From NCBI GenBank assembly GCA_002812745.2, contig NCSJ02000101.1, forward strand, positions 1 through 64,000: a DNA stretch of 64,000 nt, written 5' to 3'. A model generated the notes under the pieces. The model saw only the letters and a program-made list of their open reading frames with translations, was not told the origin of the DNA and made no database searches. Origin of the DNA: Scytalidium lignicola. Lineage: Eukaryota; Ascomycota; Leotiomycetes. Shown in pieces: positions 12,514-25,035 of the stretch. The translations under genes were made by a program, and so were the position numbers. Each line of letters starts with the position of its first letter. Position 1 is the stretch's first letter.

Positions 12514-13002
12514 AAATTTCCCAAGCGGATACTAGGAAATGAGGATATCTCCTAAGAGCTCGGTACAGGTCAGATGTTGTATAAGACTTGTCTTAGTCAC
12601 CTATCAGGGAGTTGCATTATAGAGGAATAAATATCCAGCAAACGCGGAAAGTGAAAAATATCAACTAACTTTTAGAAAAAGAATGATGTAAGAATTATAC
12701 ATCAATTGGTCTGGGCAATATCATACATTTGATTAACGAGTGGCGCAACATGTCTACGGTAGAACTCTTGATTATTGTCAAAAAAACAAAATACAATGCA
12801 TTATCATCGGGTATCTAAAAAAAAGCCTCGACCTTGAGGCTATGATGCCAGTAGTATCCTACCGTAGTGTATGCAACCCAGTAATTCCATTTCCAGAAAA
12901 TTTCCCTAGGGACCGACGCCAAACAACCACACAAAATCTACAACTAGGAAATAGAGCGTATGAGGAGCTTTCTGCATATGATTCTCCTCCAAGAGGAGAT
13001 AC
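12514..13002. other. Intergenic, convergent 3' regions
   Basis: This spacer lies between the P5C reductase stop and the stop of the Ser-rich minus-strand gene. Frames on the plus strand here are antisense to that gene. Nothing is recognised. Confidence 0.5.
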
Positions 13003-14334
13003 TTATGTTTTATCGACTTTATCCTCTGCATCTTTCTCCGTCTCAAATATTGTTTTCCCATTCTCATTGTCGTTGGCCGTAGCCTCACCGGATTCGCCCC
13101 ACCCCGAATTGGTGCGAGATAATATTCCATTCGGTGGCGCCTCACGCGGACTAGCAAGAGGGCTGCCAGATCCAGCAATACCACCAACACTACCACTAAC
13201 ACTGTCTTGCCTGCCATGGCCGTACAGCCCACTTCGCACGCTACTTCCGTCAGCAGCAATGGATTGCTTCCCAGTATAAAAGCTATTCCTATCAGCTGGT
13301 AAAGCAGGTGCGACGCCAGTTGATGAGTAAACACTAGCTCTTTCACTTGGGCCGCCAATATTTGTACGGGTTTGATGTAGGCTAGCAGCTGTCCCAATCG
13401 CACTTCCATCAATATTGGCACTTAGAACACTGAGTGGAAGACTTTCACGACTGCCACCAAATAAAGATGACGGGGCTAGTGCACGAACAGACGCATCTGT
13501 ATCCATTGACCTTCTTCGATGCCGTTTTGATGACGACGCTAGAGTAAGTATTGAGGCGTTGTCTGTAAGAAGGTTGTTCGCGGTCACCATATGGTAAGTT
13601 GCTGGATGACTAGTACTTCCATGTGGTGCGAGATGAGCAGGAAGAGCATTAGGGATAGGTGAAGTGGGGAATTGATGAGTAAATTGTACACTTTGATTGT
13701 TACCATTAAATGAACTGTGGCCAGTATTCTGCGAGTTATGTGCCATAGGAGCAGCTGATTGCATTGTTGTTAAAGTCGTTGTCAACGACCTAACAGACGG
13801 TGCAGGTGAAGAGAATGTACTTCCTGCTCCATTTCCTGTGCTGGTCGCATATCCAGCAGTGGCTGTAGTCGCTTCACCAGATGATGCAGTGTGTGAAGCG
13901 GCTGTATCTGAATGCGCAAAATCGGTAGAAACAGTCGCTGTAATGGACTTATTCCCAATTGTTGGTGGTGATTCTCCATCGTCAGATGGCTGGAGAGAGC
14001 TTCCCGGTGGATCTAATGAAGATGCACTGGTACTGCGGCCAGTTGGAGCTGTTGAGAATGATAGATGGCCGTTGGTATGTGCGGCCGAATTACCATTCAT
14101 GTAACCTGATGCGGGATATGGATTGTTCTTGAATGTAGTCGCCTTCTTTGAATTTCCGTTCGTCTCATATGTATTCCGTTTCGCCCCTGTTGAATAACCG
14201 CCATTACCAGCAGAAGAGCCACTCTTGAAATTTGCTAACTTCTTCACCCAACTCGAGAATGGTCGACGTCGATTTGGTCGATCCCGGCGATCTGGTGACT
14301 GTGTTAGTGAGCCTCGGCAACAACATATAGACAT
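13003..14334 (-). CDS. Ser/Thr/Asn-rich fungal protein of unknown function
   Basis: A long minus-strand frame of 443 codons. The body is low-complexity Ser/Thr/Asn/Gly, but two stretches look conserved: a basic N-terminal patch (PDRRDRPNRRRPFSSWVKKL) and ASILTLASSSKRHRRRS followed by ALAPSSLFGGSRESLPLSVL. I recall this second block from many Pezizomycotina proteins without a defined function. The start is uncertain: a CTAAC branch point and CACCAG acceptor at about 14291-14312 (minus strand) suggest that the first residues MSICCCRG may be intronic and the true first exon lies upstream. There is no membrane segment or signal peptide. It is probably cytosolic and phosphorylated. Confidence 0.7.
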   Translation of the reverse strand: MSICCCRGSLTQSPDRRDRPNRRRPFSSWVKKLANFKSGSSAGNGGYSTGAKRNTYETNGNSKKATTFKNNPYPASGYMNGNSAAHTNGHLSFSTAPTGRSTSASSLDPPGSSLQPSDDGESPPTIGNKSITATVSTDFAHSDTAASHTASSGEATTATAGYATSTGNGAGSTFSSPAPSVRSLTTTLTTMQSAAPMAHNSQNTGHSSFNGNNQSVQFTHQFPTSPIPNALPAHLAPHGSTSHPATYHMVTANNLLTDNASILTLASSSKRHRRRSMDTDASVRALAPSSLFGGSRESLPLSVLSANIDGSAIGTAASLHQTRTNIGGPSERASVYSSTGVAPALPADRNSFYTGKQSIAADGSSVRSGLYGHGRQDSVSGSVGGIAGSGSPLASPREAPPNGILSRTNSGWGESGEATANDNENGKTIFETEKDAEDKVDKT

Positions 14335-15060
14335 TGATAAAACCCCGAGCTCGTAGAAGTTAACTACAACTCCAGTAGTGGCAAAAATGTTGGGGGGAAA
14401 CTAGAATATGGACTTGTTAAGCTCGTACCAGTTGTATATTGCGCTGGCTGGTTCGAAGCCATTATATTGGTCTAAAGGGTCCGAATATACCTCCGAAAGA
14501 GGACGCTGGGAGAGCCGGATGGAGGGAAGTTGGGAGTATGGATATCTGATGCCTAATGCTCTTGAACTAAAAGTAGATGAATGGGCAAGCGAATGTATGG
14601 CATGTGTTTGGAGAAAGGAATGTGAGCTTCCACGTTGTTTTCCGTCATCTCCGCCTTTGGTGTATGTACAAGGCTGTAGCGTCTCGACCTGAGGCTTCCA
14701 CACTACACGTGTTCTGGCGTTTCATCACGTGGTTTATGCAAGGTACGAATCCAGAGTCGTCATTTTCCAGATTCCGACTTTCCTAAATTCATCTATTGCA
14801 TATGGGCAACTTTCATCTCAGGATATTCCATACATATAAATCTAGGCAGTTGGATTAAAACCTTTTACTCTGGGTTTAGTGTTGCTCTGTCCTTCCTATC
14901 CTTTCAGCGGGGTCGCATCCGCACATGCGCCAATGACGATGGCGTCCAAGGATATGGCTATTACAGGAAGGAGCAGATCACCATCTGATTTCTCGGCGGT
15001 GTAGATAATTTTGGGAGAATGTTTGAAACGACGATATTCTGATTTTTATTCTCTCTTAAA
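14335..15060. other. Intergenic; possible first exon of Ser-rich gene and MLH3 promoter
   Basis: The region lies between divergent starts. A 100-codon minus-strand frame at 14401-14703 could include a 5' exon of the Ser-rich gene, but no clean splice was found. The MLH3 promoter should lie in the right half. Confidence 0.4.
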
Positions 15061-18000
15061 ATGTCTATCCGACCCTTGCCACCTGATGTCGTGGCTCAAA
15101 TCAAATCCTCCACAAGCATTACAAGTCTCAACGGTGTTATCCTCGAGCTTGTAAAGAATTCACTCGATGCAGCATGCACAAAGGTAGATGTGACTGTCGA
15201 TTATGCTCGAGGTGGTTGTGTTGTCGAAGATGACGGCTTTGGAATACCTCCATCTGAATTTGGCGAGGAGGGTGGATTAGGAAAACCGTATCGTAAGTTA
15301 GGAGGTTTGATAGGAAATTATGAAACTGACTTCTCACAGATTCATCAAAGTTCTATCTTGCAGATCAAACATATGGCAGCAATGGTGCACTTTTATCATC
15401 CCTCTCGGCGCTCTCTTTGCTATCAATCACCTCTCATCATCACTTTCACCATTCATACAATACTATCCAGATGAGCAGATCACGCGTAATTTCCCGGCAT
15501 ACTCCAGCTCCAGTTGAACATCAGTTCCCGTATCTCAAACATGGCACTCGTGTAACTGTTCGAGATCTCTTTGGCGCCATGCCCGTCCGTGTGAAGCAAA
15601 GAGCAATGGAAGCTGAAAATCTGAAAGGGACAAGCAAGTTCTGGGATGAATTGAAAAAGAGCATGGTAGCGCTGTTACTGTCGTGGCCTCCTCATGTCGC
15701 AATGATTGTTAGAGACCCAGAAACTAGCCAGAAGTTCGTGATTCGACCATCAATGGTAAATCAACTATCCAAGTCTCCGCCTATCACCTCCTTTAATCTT
15801 CGCAAGGTATACAGTATTCTCTCTCAAGCTCAGTACACTACCCGTATGGATTGGGGGTCATGGGTCGTCATTGGTGCTTCAACTTCAAAGCTGAATATTT
15901 CTGGAGCGATATCACTGCAGCCTAGCCCGTCTAAAAGAGTCCAGTTTCTATCACTCGGGATCGAGCCTTTGATCTGCTTGTATGGGCAAAATATTCTATA
16001 TGATGAGATTAACAGACTCTTTATGAATTCTTCATTTGGAAACGAGGAAGGCGGCGAGCAGCTAGATGAGTTGACGCAAGAGCGAGGGTTGAAAGAAGAT
16101 ATTAACCATTTGGACTACACCAAGAAAGAACTCCGCGGGAGTAAGAAAGGTGTGGATAGATGGCCAATGTTCTACATGAGGATTGAGATACTGGATCATC
16201 CTAAAACATCCGAAAGATTCAATATAGACAGTTTCTTGGATGGTAGTGAAAACATGCTTGGGGGTGTTTTAGAACTCTTACGAGCCATAATATTAGAGTT
16301 TCTCTCAAAGCACCATTCCGACCAAGAAATTCTCGACACGAACTATTAACTACAATTTCAAACTTTCCTCAAGTAGTCGCTGATCAAAACACCCGAACAA
16401 TTTATAAGGAAATATCAGATGATCCTAGCTCAGAAAATCACATAACAACCAATGACCAACCGCTTCCTAAACAAGTGCCTTCAACACAGAGAAAACTACC
16501 ACAACACCGAAAAGGCGCATTTGATCCGCTTTCTGGGAACGTGCAACTCCCAAACTTTCGTCAGTCCTCGAAGTCGCATTCTCCATTCGATGCCTGGTCA
16601 AGGATCAAAAGTGGTACTCCGGTTCAAAAATACCCAGCCGAGGCGGCTAGTCATCAGCTTTCTGAGAGAGAAACTTCCATTAGAGCACATCTTGGCCACG
16701 AGGTGGATAGCGTACTTTACAAATGGCGAGCTACATCAAACCCACTTATTTGCAAAGCAGGAAAGGTTGCAAGGCCACCATTCAATGATGTTCAGTTACA
16801 AAGCCATCAACATGATTCGACAAAACCTGACATGGAGGATAATCAAGTTGATGTAGCTGGAGAAGGAGATGAAACGGTCTATTGGCTTGATCCTATTACC
16901 AAAGTGAAATCAGTTGTGAATTTAAGAACTGGCCACGTTATATCCTCCGAGATAAAAAATGGAAGGATCACACTTGAACAATTTTCGGGAGACAATCTGA
17001 CGAATATCGACACTTCTTCTAAACTAGACCCACCGACACCGGGCTTAACTAGACACTCTAGTCCATGGATCAATAACCTTTTAAATAAGTGGGAAAACCC
17101 TGTCTTTAGACCCCCTGAGAACCAAATACAGAAGGTACATCACATTCACTCTCCCCCGAATATACAGGGTATCCAGAAAAATTATTGTTTAGGATATTCC
17201 GAATTTGATATTGAACGAGCCTTCCAAGAACATCCTGCCGGAATTTGTGGGAGGCTATCTAAACATTCTCTTCGCTCTGCTGAGGTGATATCTCAGGTAG
17301 ATAAGAAATTCATATTAATCAAAATAATGGCTAAAAATGCTGAAAAAGACGCTGTCTCTCCAAGGAGAGCCAACCTTGTAATTGTGGACCAGCATGCTGC
17401 AGATGAACGTGTTCGGATTGAGGATCTTATGGTGGAGCTTTGCAAACCCTCGAATGAGGATGAGTGCTATATCATGAGTATGGCACTTGATCGACCAATG
17501 GTGTTTGAGATATCCCATTCAGAGGGTGATATGTTACTCTCTCAACGACAGCACTTCGCAAACTGGGGCATTCTGTATGACATCCAATCCGAACTACCTA
17601 ATGGTAAAGGGGGATATATCCGACTTGTTGTGCGTGGTTTACCACTAGTTGTTATGGAGAGATATAAACTAGATCCAAAGCTTTTAATCAGTCACATCCG
17701 ATCTGAAATCTGGAAGAAGGAAGAAGGAAGCGTTAAATCATCAGCATTCATAGGAAATAATAATAAAATCTCCGAAGAAGTGGAATCGACCTACAGTTGG
17801 GTCCGGCGCATCCATGACTGCCCTCAAGGTCTAATAGATGTTTTGAATTCCAGGTCATGCAGAAGTAAGCCCTTTCCTTGCCTCAATGTCGAACCCGAAC
17901 TAACAACTTCTAGGCGCTATCATGTTCAACGATGAACTACCCAATGAACAATGTGAAAAATTATTGAGCCGTCTAGCAGATTGCGCATTTCCTTTTCAAT

Positions 18001-18143
18001 GTGCTCATGGCCGGCCGTCTATGGTCCCCTTGCTTGAACTCGAAGGAGTTTCCATGGGTGCAATCAGTCAGGAATACGGGACCTTTAATGATTTTGGAAA
18101 ATCTTTAAAGAAGTGGAAAGTATCTCATTCCCAAGGTTACTAA
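15061..18143 (+). CDS. MLH3: DNA mismatch repair protein MLH3 (MutL homologue), one-base frameshift
   Basis: Exons 15061-15292, 15340-17864 and 17914-18143 (introns 47 and 49 bp). The N-terminal GHKL ATPase shows ELVKNSLDA, DDGFGI and TYGSNGALLSSLSALSLLSI. The C-terminus carries the endonuclease set VDQHAADERVRIE, SCRSAIMFND (rebuilt across intron 2) and CAHGRPSMVPL, diagnostic of MLH3/PMS1-type metal-dependent nicking. CAHGRP with the DQHA form and the short diverged linker favour MLH3, partner of MLH1 in meiotic crossover resolution and minor mismatch repair. In exon 2 the frame breaks at 16314-16318: one extra T in CACCATTCC would join the two halves at a conserved HHFRPR segment. This is either a sequence error or a disabling mutation; everything downstream is intact, which favours an error. 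Confidence 0.9.
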
Positions 18144-18890
18144 GGCGTATTGGGCGGATTGAGATCGAAATTATTAAATACAAATACCTGGGTTTCGCAT
18201 AGCATAGGAGCTTTGATCAGGTGAATATTCTAGGGTACCATAGATATACTACGATTTATGATTATATCTGATTTAGCTACGGAACAGTTTACAGGGAAGG
18301 GCAATAATGATAATTGTTATTATAATCAAATATAGTAGTATGGTCTAAATCTTAGCCGTTGAAGGAAGTTATCATAAAGTTAGCATGTTGCTTCTGTAAA
18401 TACCAATTGCCGATCCCGTCAAATACCGGCACTCTTTGGAGCAATTATACTGTACATTGTTTGGTACAATACAACAACGCCAACAAGATTTTGGAGAAAA
18501 TTGTGAATCAGATCGAGTAATAACATTTTGAGCATATTGGAACGAGTTAACAAAAGTCTTAGATAATAAATTTCAAATATGGTCTCCTAGCCTGTCATGG
18601 GTGACCAGATCGCGGCTAGCGTGGAAACGTCAATCGCCTGCAAAACCCGACAGACCTCAACGCGCCTCACAAAATATTACCACGCCTGGATCACTGCGTT
18701 GATGAGCTGGCTGCTCAAATACTGGTAGGAATATACGTTAGCTACGTTGGCCCTGCGGGTAGTTTTATATAGATTCTCCGCTCCGTCAATCCCCGCATCC
18801 CTTCGTCTTGAATATGAAAATACCCCGTGGGGTTGATGTACGTTATCTCACTTCCGCAGCACCACCGTGTATCGCAATTGATACCGCCAA
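18144..18890. other. Intergenic; promoter of Zn2Cys6 gene
   Basis: A 747-bp spacer between two plus-strand genes. It is A/T-rich to about 18580, then near-average composition. No coding signal is seen. Confidence 0.5.
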
Positions 18891-21872
18891 ATGCCTTCAT
18901 CACCTCCCCCCGACGACATGAATGCCGCAGGACAGGCGTCAGACGCCGAACACCCTACCACCAACGCTTCATCACCACGGACTCGCTCTACTGCCCTACC
19001 TCTGGATGCTATGCGAGCATACCGGGCTTGCCTCAATTGCCGGAATAGGAAGTGTAAATGTGATTTGGCCATCAATGGAGGCCGCCCGGTGAGTTCTGAT
19101 TTCTTGAATGGTTGTACCTTTGCAGATCTGTACTATTGAGGATAATCGAATTCCTTAATTTCTGTCAAATGATTATTCCGACTGTTCTGGTTCTGTTTTT
19201 CTGAGATGGTTATATGGTTGTTACGCAATGGGTGGATTTTTAGGCTTCTTCTTAGTTTCATTGAAGTCATCAAGCATCACGATTTTTTAGTAAAGGCTTA
19301 TATAGCTAATCTATCAATGTAGCCATGCAGAAGATGTCAAAGAGAATTACGTGAATGTGTCCTTGGAGGAAGTAACCGTGGTGGACGTCGAGTCAGGAAG
19401 AAACCTAAGATTCCGGAAGGAGGCTCAGAGATTCCCGTAACCCCGCAGTCAGGACTTGTCAAATCAACAAATCCAGACAGCCAGCATACTTCTTCCACTG
19501 GATTGGAGCAAACTCAAGATTCTCACGGTTACGCGCACCGTTACGATCAGCCATCGCCATTTCCGTGGCTAAATACCCCATCATTAAATGGAGGGGCTGA
19601 TGTAGGCAGCGCCCAGCCTAGGCTCACAGAACCTGCCAATGTAAGTGTCTCCTGCATATTTTTTTTAGATATAGAAATGCAATGGAGGGATGGTGGTTGG
19701 CTTTTGCCTTTAGTAATTTCAAGACATGGCGTAATGGATTTAAGAGATCTACAGTGTCCAACACTTCTCCTTGTAATAACTAACTCTTTTCCAGCTCTCG
19801 GTACCGGCTCCCCAGTTCTCTTCTCCTGAATATAGTCACCACACTCGATCGAATCAGTTTTCAGGATCAAAGTTAGGAGACCGAGATACACTTAACGAGA
19901 ACATCGCATCTGTCGACCTCCAAAACCCCTCTGATGCCCTTGAAATCTTAGCTCAAGTAGCTGATCGAGCTGAGGGGGCTGATTCACCTAGGAGTGATGA
20001 GATGCCAGCTCATACGACGTCAAACCGACATGGAGAATTCACATCGCAGGAGCAAAATGATCCTATCTCTAATTCAGATGATCAACTACATTACAAGCCA
20101 ATACAGGATGGACTAATAAGTACGGAAATAGCATGTGCTCTATTCTCAACGTAAGCTTCACGATCACTTTCACAATCTCCTAAGCTAATTAATTTCTAAG
20201 CTACGAACAATATTTTCACCCCTATTTCCCGGTTATACCTCAGGAAACATTTGATCAATCGAGACTATCATGGATAAGCCGGAATGAACCTCATCTCTTT
20301 TCTGCTATCCTTACGATCGCGTCCAAGGATAATGAACATGTTCACCAGATATGTTATGACCACATGCAGCAACTTATTTCACTGCTACTTGCTGGCGCAG
20401 ATGCGGATACTGAGGCGGTGGAAGCACTTCTTCTACTATCTCAGTGGGTTTCTCACCGGCCCCAGGCTCAAATTCCCGTTGGCCGAGGAGAAGAAGACAG
20501 GGTGGCTTGGATGTACATCGGCACTGCTTTAAGATTGGCATACTTCCTAGGACTAGATCGGACCTCGTTCAAGAATGATTCTACGGAAGATCCAGCAGTC
20601 TTCAATCGCAAAAGATTAGTCTGGGCAGCCTGCTACATATGTGACCGACAAGTCTCTGTCAGGCTGGGTAAGGGATTCTGGGCAAGAGGTCCAGGGCCAT
20701 TATCAGGGTTAAAATCCACAGATTTTCCAACCCTGCAGCCAGCAGATCCGAATGGAGAAAACTGGGCACTTATCTTCCAAGCAAACCTGGAGTTAACGCA
20801 AATCTTTTCTAATGTACATGATATCTTATATTCATCAAAAGGGCATGGGTGGAAGGAAATGCTGGAAGGGCGATATGCTAAATATCTAGATGATTTTCGA
20901 TGCAGTATAAGGGCTTGGAATGATGTCTGGGGTACTTTGATATGTAAGTTGTATCAACTACTTTAACGAGAAAGGAACGCTGATATGATCTATGTTCTAG
21001 GCTCCTCACGGCTTAAGACAAGTTTATTGCTTTCTTATGACTATCTTCGTTTATATGTCAATGCATTTGCGTATCAAGCAACAATATCCCGAGCTCTAAC
21101 GTACAAGAGAGATAGCCAACACATACCCAATCGACCGATCCCTCAGATTAACGCATCGGCTCCAGATGCAAGATTCATCTACGAAGCACTAGACGCAGCT
21201 AAATCATTGCTTTCGACCTTTAATAATTTTGTTGAACCAAGTACATTGCGCTATATGCCATCTTCTTACTATCTGTACATTATCTACAGTGCAGTATTTC
21301 TCTACAAGGTATGCTCCTCCAGATTACTACGAGACTTATCTCTAAACGTAAATAACTAGGCACGCTCCACCACCACCATGACGGATGATGAACGCACTGG
21401 CGTCCAACGTATGATATATCTTACAATAGAGAGGCTACAAAAGGCATCTACTGGCATGAACCACATGGGCAGCCGCTACGCCCGCCTCCTCCAACTACTG
21501 TGGCGTAAGACGCCAAAACACAGCAAACTGCGCGATACTGCGCTCCTACAAACTCGAGACATTCAACCTAACATTTCCTATAATGGTGGCGAAGATACCA
21601 ACTCGTCTGCATTCGCTCCTGGGAACTTCAACGGTAATGGTATAGCCAAAGGCGATAACAACAATGTAGAGATGCAACCCAACATCTCAGGAACCTTCTC
21701 CTGGCTGGATCTGGGTGCGACGTGGAATTTTGCGACGCAGAATAACAGTATTAGCGGAAATGCGAGTGACTCGGATGATTTGATTATTGACGCTGGGATG
21801 AGTCCGTTCAATATGGGTCTCTCAACGGATTATACGTTGCTAGATGTGGACAATCCGAATTTTCTCTTTTAA
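18891..21872 (+). CDS. Zn2Cys6 fungal-type transcription factor
   Basis: Six exons: 18891-19088, 19323-19640, 19795-20150, 20201-20943, 21001-21308 and 21360-21872, giving 811 residues with all phases matching. The Zn2Cys6 cluster is built across intron 1: Cys47, 50, 57, then 68, 71, 78 (CLNCRNRKCKC ... PCRRCQRELREC), followed by a basic GGRRVRKK. The middle region (YEQYFHPYFPVIPQETF, then WMYIGTALRLAYFLGLDR and RKRLVWAACYICDRQVS) is the fungal-specific transcription factor domain. The C-terminus is acidic and Asn-rich, a likely activation region. The first two introns are long (234 and 154 bp) and contain in-frame stops. It is a nuclear DNA-binding regulator; the pathway controlled is not evident from neighbours. 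Confidence 0.88.
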
Positions 21873-22661
21873 GAATACGTGTAAAGGACGGAGCGAGTCA
21901 AAGAATTTATTAATCAGCCTGGTGTTCGCGGTTTAGGGCGGAAATGGGAATGGATCTTGAGAAAAGTCAGTTTACACATCTTGTTGTGGTATCCTTTTCT
22001 TGCTGATCAGAAACTCGTTCATCGATAGCGACGAAATACATTGTGTCAGCATCATCTAGGCTTAGAGCTAAGTTGTGCAAATCATTGTACAATACATTAT
22101 ACGGAATTACGGCAGCCAAGAACACTCCATCTAGCATATGATTTGCAAGAATGGGTCACAGAAATCGACATCGATGGGTTCTGACACGACCAGACTGACA
22201 CGTACTAGTCAAAAAAAGAGTAACTAATCAATTAATTACTGATTAGTGAACTGGAAGCCAGCCTTGTGTGAGAGGCTGATTGAAAATACCAGAGAGCGTA
22301 CGAATGACAGCCAAGAAATCAGAATTTACATGGGAAATCTGCATCAACTCTGCCTCGTTGACAGACTGGAGATGGGAGTAAAAGTTGATGCATGTTCTGA
22401 CAACTCCGGGAGGCGCTCGGTTCGATCCCAGCGAACCAGAACCTGCGGGGCTTAGCGCGAAGCTCCAACCGAGGCAGGCACGGCAACTGCTGTGATCCCC
22501 GCAACAGCCCCGGGTTTTTAAAGGCCGGCTAACCTCCATGAAGATAGCTGGTGATGAAAGGAGAGATATCTTGATACTTTGCATCAATAGGCATTAAATT
22601 TCTTTTTTTTTCAACCGTGTGATATCATTTGTTCTTGCCACAATACCTAGAGCAAACAAAC
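21873..22661. other. Intergenic; thiolase promoter
   Basis: A 789-bp spacer. GC-rich patch at about 22400-22520 with inverted CCGGG pieces; a GGTTCGATCC string at 22419 resembles a tRNA T-loop but no tRNA folds around it. No gene is called. Confidence 0.5.
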
Positions 22662-24097
22662 ATGGTCATCAAACGTAGTCAGCCATGTTACGTCCTGGGC
22701 GTCGGGATGACCAAGTTCATTAAGCCCAGAGGCAAGGTCGATTATACCGAGCTAGGTTTTGAGGCGGGTGTCAAGGCCATGTTGGATGCGCAAATTAACT
22801 ATGATGATGTGGATCAAGGCGTTGCCTGCTACTGCTACGGCGATTCCACCTGCGGCCAGCGAGTTTTCTACCAATTTGGCATGACACAGATCCCTATCTA
22901 CAACGTCAATAACAACTGCTCCACTGGCTCTACGGGTTTGCACCTGGCCAGGAACATCATCAGTCATGGCGGGGCTGATTGTGTTCTCGTGGTTGGCTTC
23001 GAGAAGATGATGCCGGGCAGTCTTCAGAGTCACTGGAATGACCGGAGTAATCCAACAGGCACAAGCTCCGAGATGATGAAGCAGACACGTGGTATCACCA
23101 ATGCTCCTGGTGCGGCTCAGATGTTTGGAAATGCCGGACGAGAGTATATGGAGAAGTAAGCCGTTCAAATATATTTCAAGTATTTATATTAGGCCTAACC
23201 CAAGGAACTATCAGGTATGGTGCAAAGCCCGAAGACTTCGCCGAAATTGCCAGAATAAACCACGAGCACTCCCAACGTAACCCGTACTCCCAGTTTAAAG
23301 ATGTCTACACCCTCGACCAAATCATGAATGCACCAATGATCCACGCACCACTCACCAAACTCCAATGCTGTCCCACCTCGGACGGAGGCGCTGCCGCCGT
23401 GCTCGTATCCCAAGACTTCCTCGATGCCCGTCCCCACCTCAAGGAGCAAGCCATTCTCATCGCAGGCCAGTGTCTCGCAACCGACGCTCCCAGCCTCTTC
23501 TCTCGCAGTGCCATTGACCTCATGGGCTTCGAGATGACTCAACACGCAGCTAAAACCGCCATGGCCGAAGCCGGTGTCACCCCTGAAGACGTCAAGGTCT
23601 GCGAACTCCACGACTGCTTCTCTGCGAATGAGATGACCACCATCGACGCCCTTGGCCTCTCCCCACCAGGAAAGGCCCATGAGATGGTCCGAAACGGCGA
23701 TATCACCTACGGAGGTAAAATGGTGATCAACCCCTCCGGAGGATTGATCTCCAAGGGCCACCCACTCGGCGCTACCGGAATTGCACAATGTGCGGAGTTA
23801 GTCTGGCATTTGCGAGGCTGGGCTAACAACCGGTTGATCAAGGATACGAAGGTTGCGTTGCAGCATAATCTTGGTCTTGGTGGCGCCGCTGTGGTAACTG
23901 TGTATAAGCGTGCTGATGGGAAGAGTAATACTCCCGTTGATAATGAAGCTGTTGGGAGAAGGAATAAACTCGGGTATAATCCTGCTGTTGAGGCGAAGGG
24001 ATTCACAAAGGCACAGGCTAGCAGTGTGAGGAGTCGAAGCAGGGCTAGTGATTGGGCACTTGGGGATACAGAGAAGAAGGTTGAGGCCCGGTTTTAG
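22662..24097 (+). CDS. SCP-x-type (sterol carrier protein) thiolase
   Basis: Exons 22662-23155 and 23215-24097 (59-bp intron) give 458 residues. Catalytic Cys86 lies in VNNNCSTGSTGL; ELHDCFSANE and SKGHPLGATGIAQCAEL supply the remaining thiolase loops and the GHP histidine. These are the signatures of peroxisomal SCP-x/acetyl-CoA acyltransferase-like thiolases, which cleave 3-oxoacyl-CoAs, often branched-chain. No SCP2 lipid-binding domain is fused; instead a basic tail of about 60 residues (rich in Arg/Ser, ending VEARF) follows the thiolase core. The last three residues, ARF, are not a standard PTS1, so peroxisomal import is uncertain. The ATG at 22662 follows a plausible AAACA context. Confidence 0.9.
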
Positions 24098-24270
24098 GTG
24101 TGTAGTTATGTTTAATGAAATATGTAAGATTCTAGAATCAAAATTGTAGTTTATCTGGCCTAGATTCCCTCCTTTCTTATTTCTATATCTTTATAGCGAT
24201 CCGAATTGGTGTGTGTAGATGTTCCAGAAGCTCTTTCATAACTCACAGTCACCTCCAACTCCCAGTCCTC

Positions 24271-25035
24271 TCACAACATTGAGCATTTTGATCCGCCCGT
24301 TGGCTCCTCATCATCATCATATGTCAAATCCGGAGATATCCCCGCCTCTGGGCCAGTTCGTCGCTCCCATGCCCTTTGCCGCGCCTCCATCTTCTCTCTC
24401 ATCTCCTCATCTCTCCCACTATCTCGAGGAACTTTGAACATTTTAGTAATGTCTACTATCTCTCGGTCACTATCTCTAATCTGTAAAGAGACAAGAATAT
24501 CCTTCAGATCCATCTCAGACACCTCCTGTGCACGATTGCAAAGAAGATCAACCCCTTCGTTACCAAACCGTATCATAGCCCAAGCCGGACGCCAATCAGC
24601 GCGAATTTCCCCTTTTGAAGACCAAAAACCACACAATTAGTAAATTCATATAAACTTTCATAATTGCCATATGATATATATATATATATATATGAAAACG
24701 ATAAACCAAACAATAAAACAATCTCAGCCTTTTTTTTNCCTGCGACATTACATGTGAATCTTGCGCAAAACTCACCAGAACTATCCTCAATGCCAAACTC
24801 AGTCTCCCGCATCCACCCCTCAAGCTTCCCCACCTTTCCCCGGCCCAAAACTNGTCCAGTCGTTGTATTTTGATTCTTGAACTCCTCCTCCTCCTTCATT
24901 TGTCGACCATGAGAATGTCCAATCACGAGGCGATGTGAATGTAGCTTGTAGGTTTCGGTTTCCGTGCCAGATTGTGCGGGTGGAGTGGTGTATATACCAG
25001 TCGCCTTCGAATTTTGTGAGATTTGGGGGTTCCAT
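24271..25035 (-). CDS. Small fungal protein of unknown function with C-terminal CaaX-like box
   Basis: Exons 25035-24776 and 24611-24271 with a 164-bp intron (GTGAGT...CAAAAG). The N at 24853 breaks the frame: with it, exon 1 leaves two bases and the phases clash; without it the phases match and the protein reads through YNDWTVLGRGKVGKLEGWMR to a stop at 24271, about 199 residues. I do not recognise the family. Visible features are an N-terminal Trp-rich region (about 1-90), a charged helical stretch (VDLLCNRAQEVSEMDLKDIL) and a very charged end (REKMEARQRAWERR). The last residues KCSML fit a loose CaaX prenylation signal, suggesting membrane attachment. An expressed gene is likely given codon quality and the coherent splice. 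Confidence 0.6.
24853..24853. other. Ambiguous base, probably a spurious insertion
   Basis: The N lies in exon 1 of the small minus-strand gene. Its removal restores both the reading frame and the splice phase. Confidence 0.7.

Noticed and set aside
13697..14104. Plus-strand frame of 135 codons
   Set aside because: Antisense shadow of the Ser/Thr-rich minus-strand gene.
14401..14703. Minus-strand frame of 100 codons upstream of the Ser-rich gene
   Set aside because: May overlap its first exon, but no consistent donor to the suspected acceptor was found.
22400..22440. GGTTCGATCC resembling a tRNA T-loop
   Set aside because: No matching T-stem, anticodon arm or acceptor stem could be found upstream.
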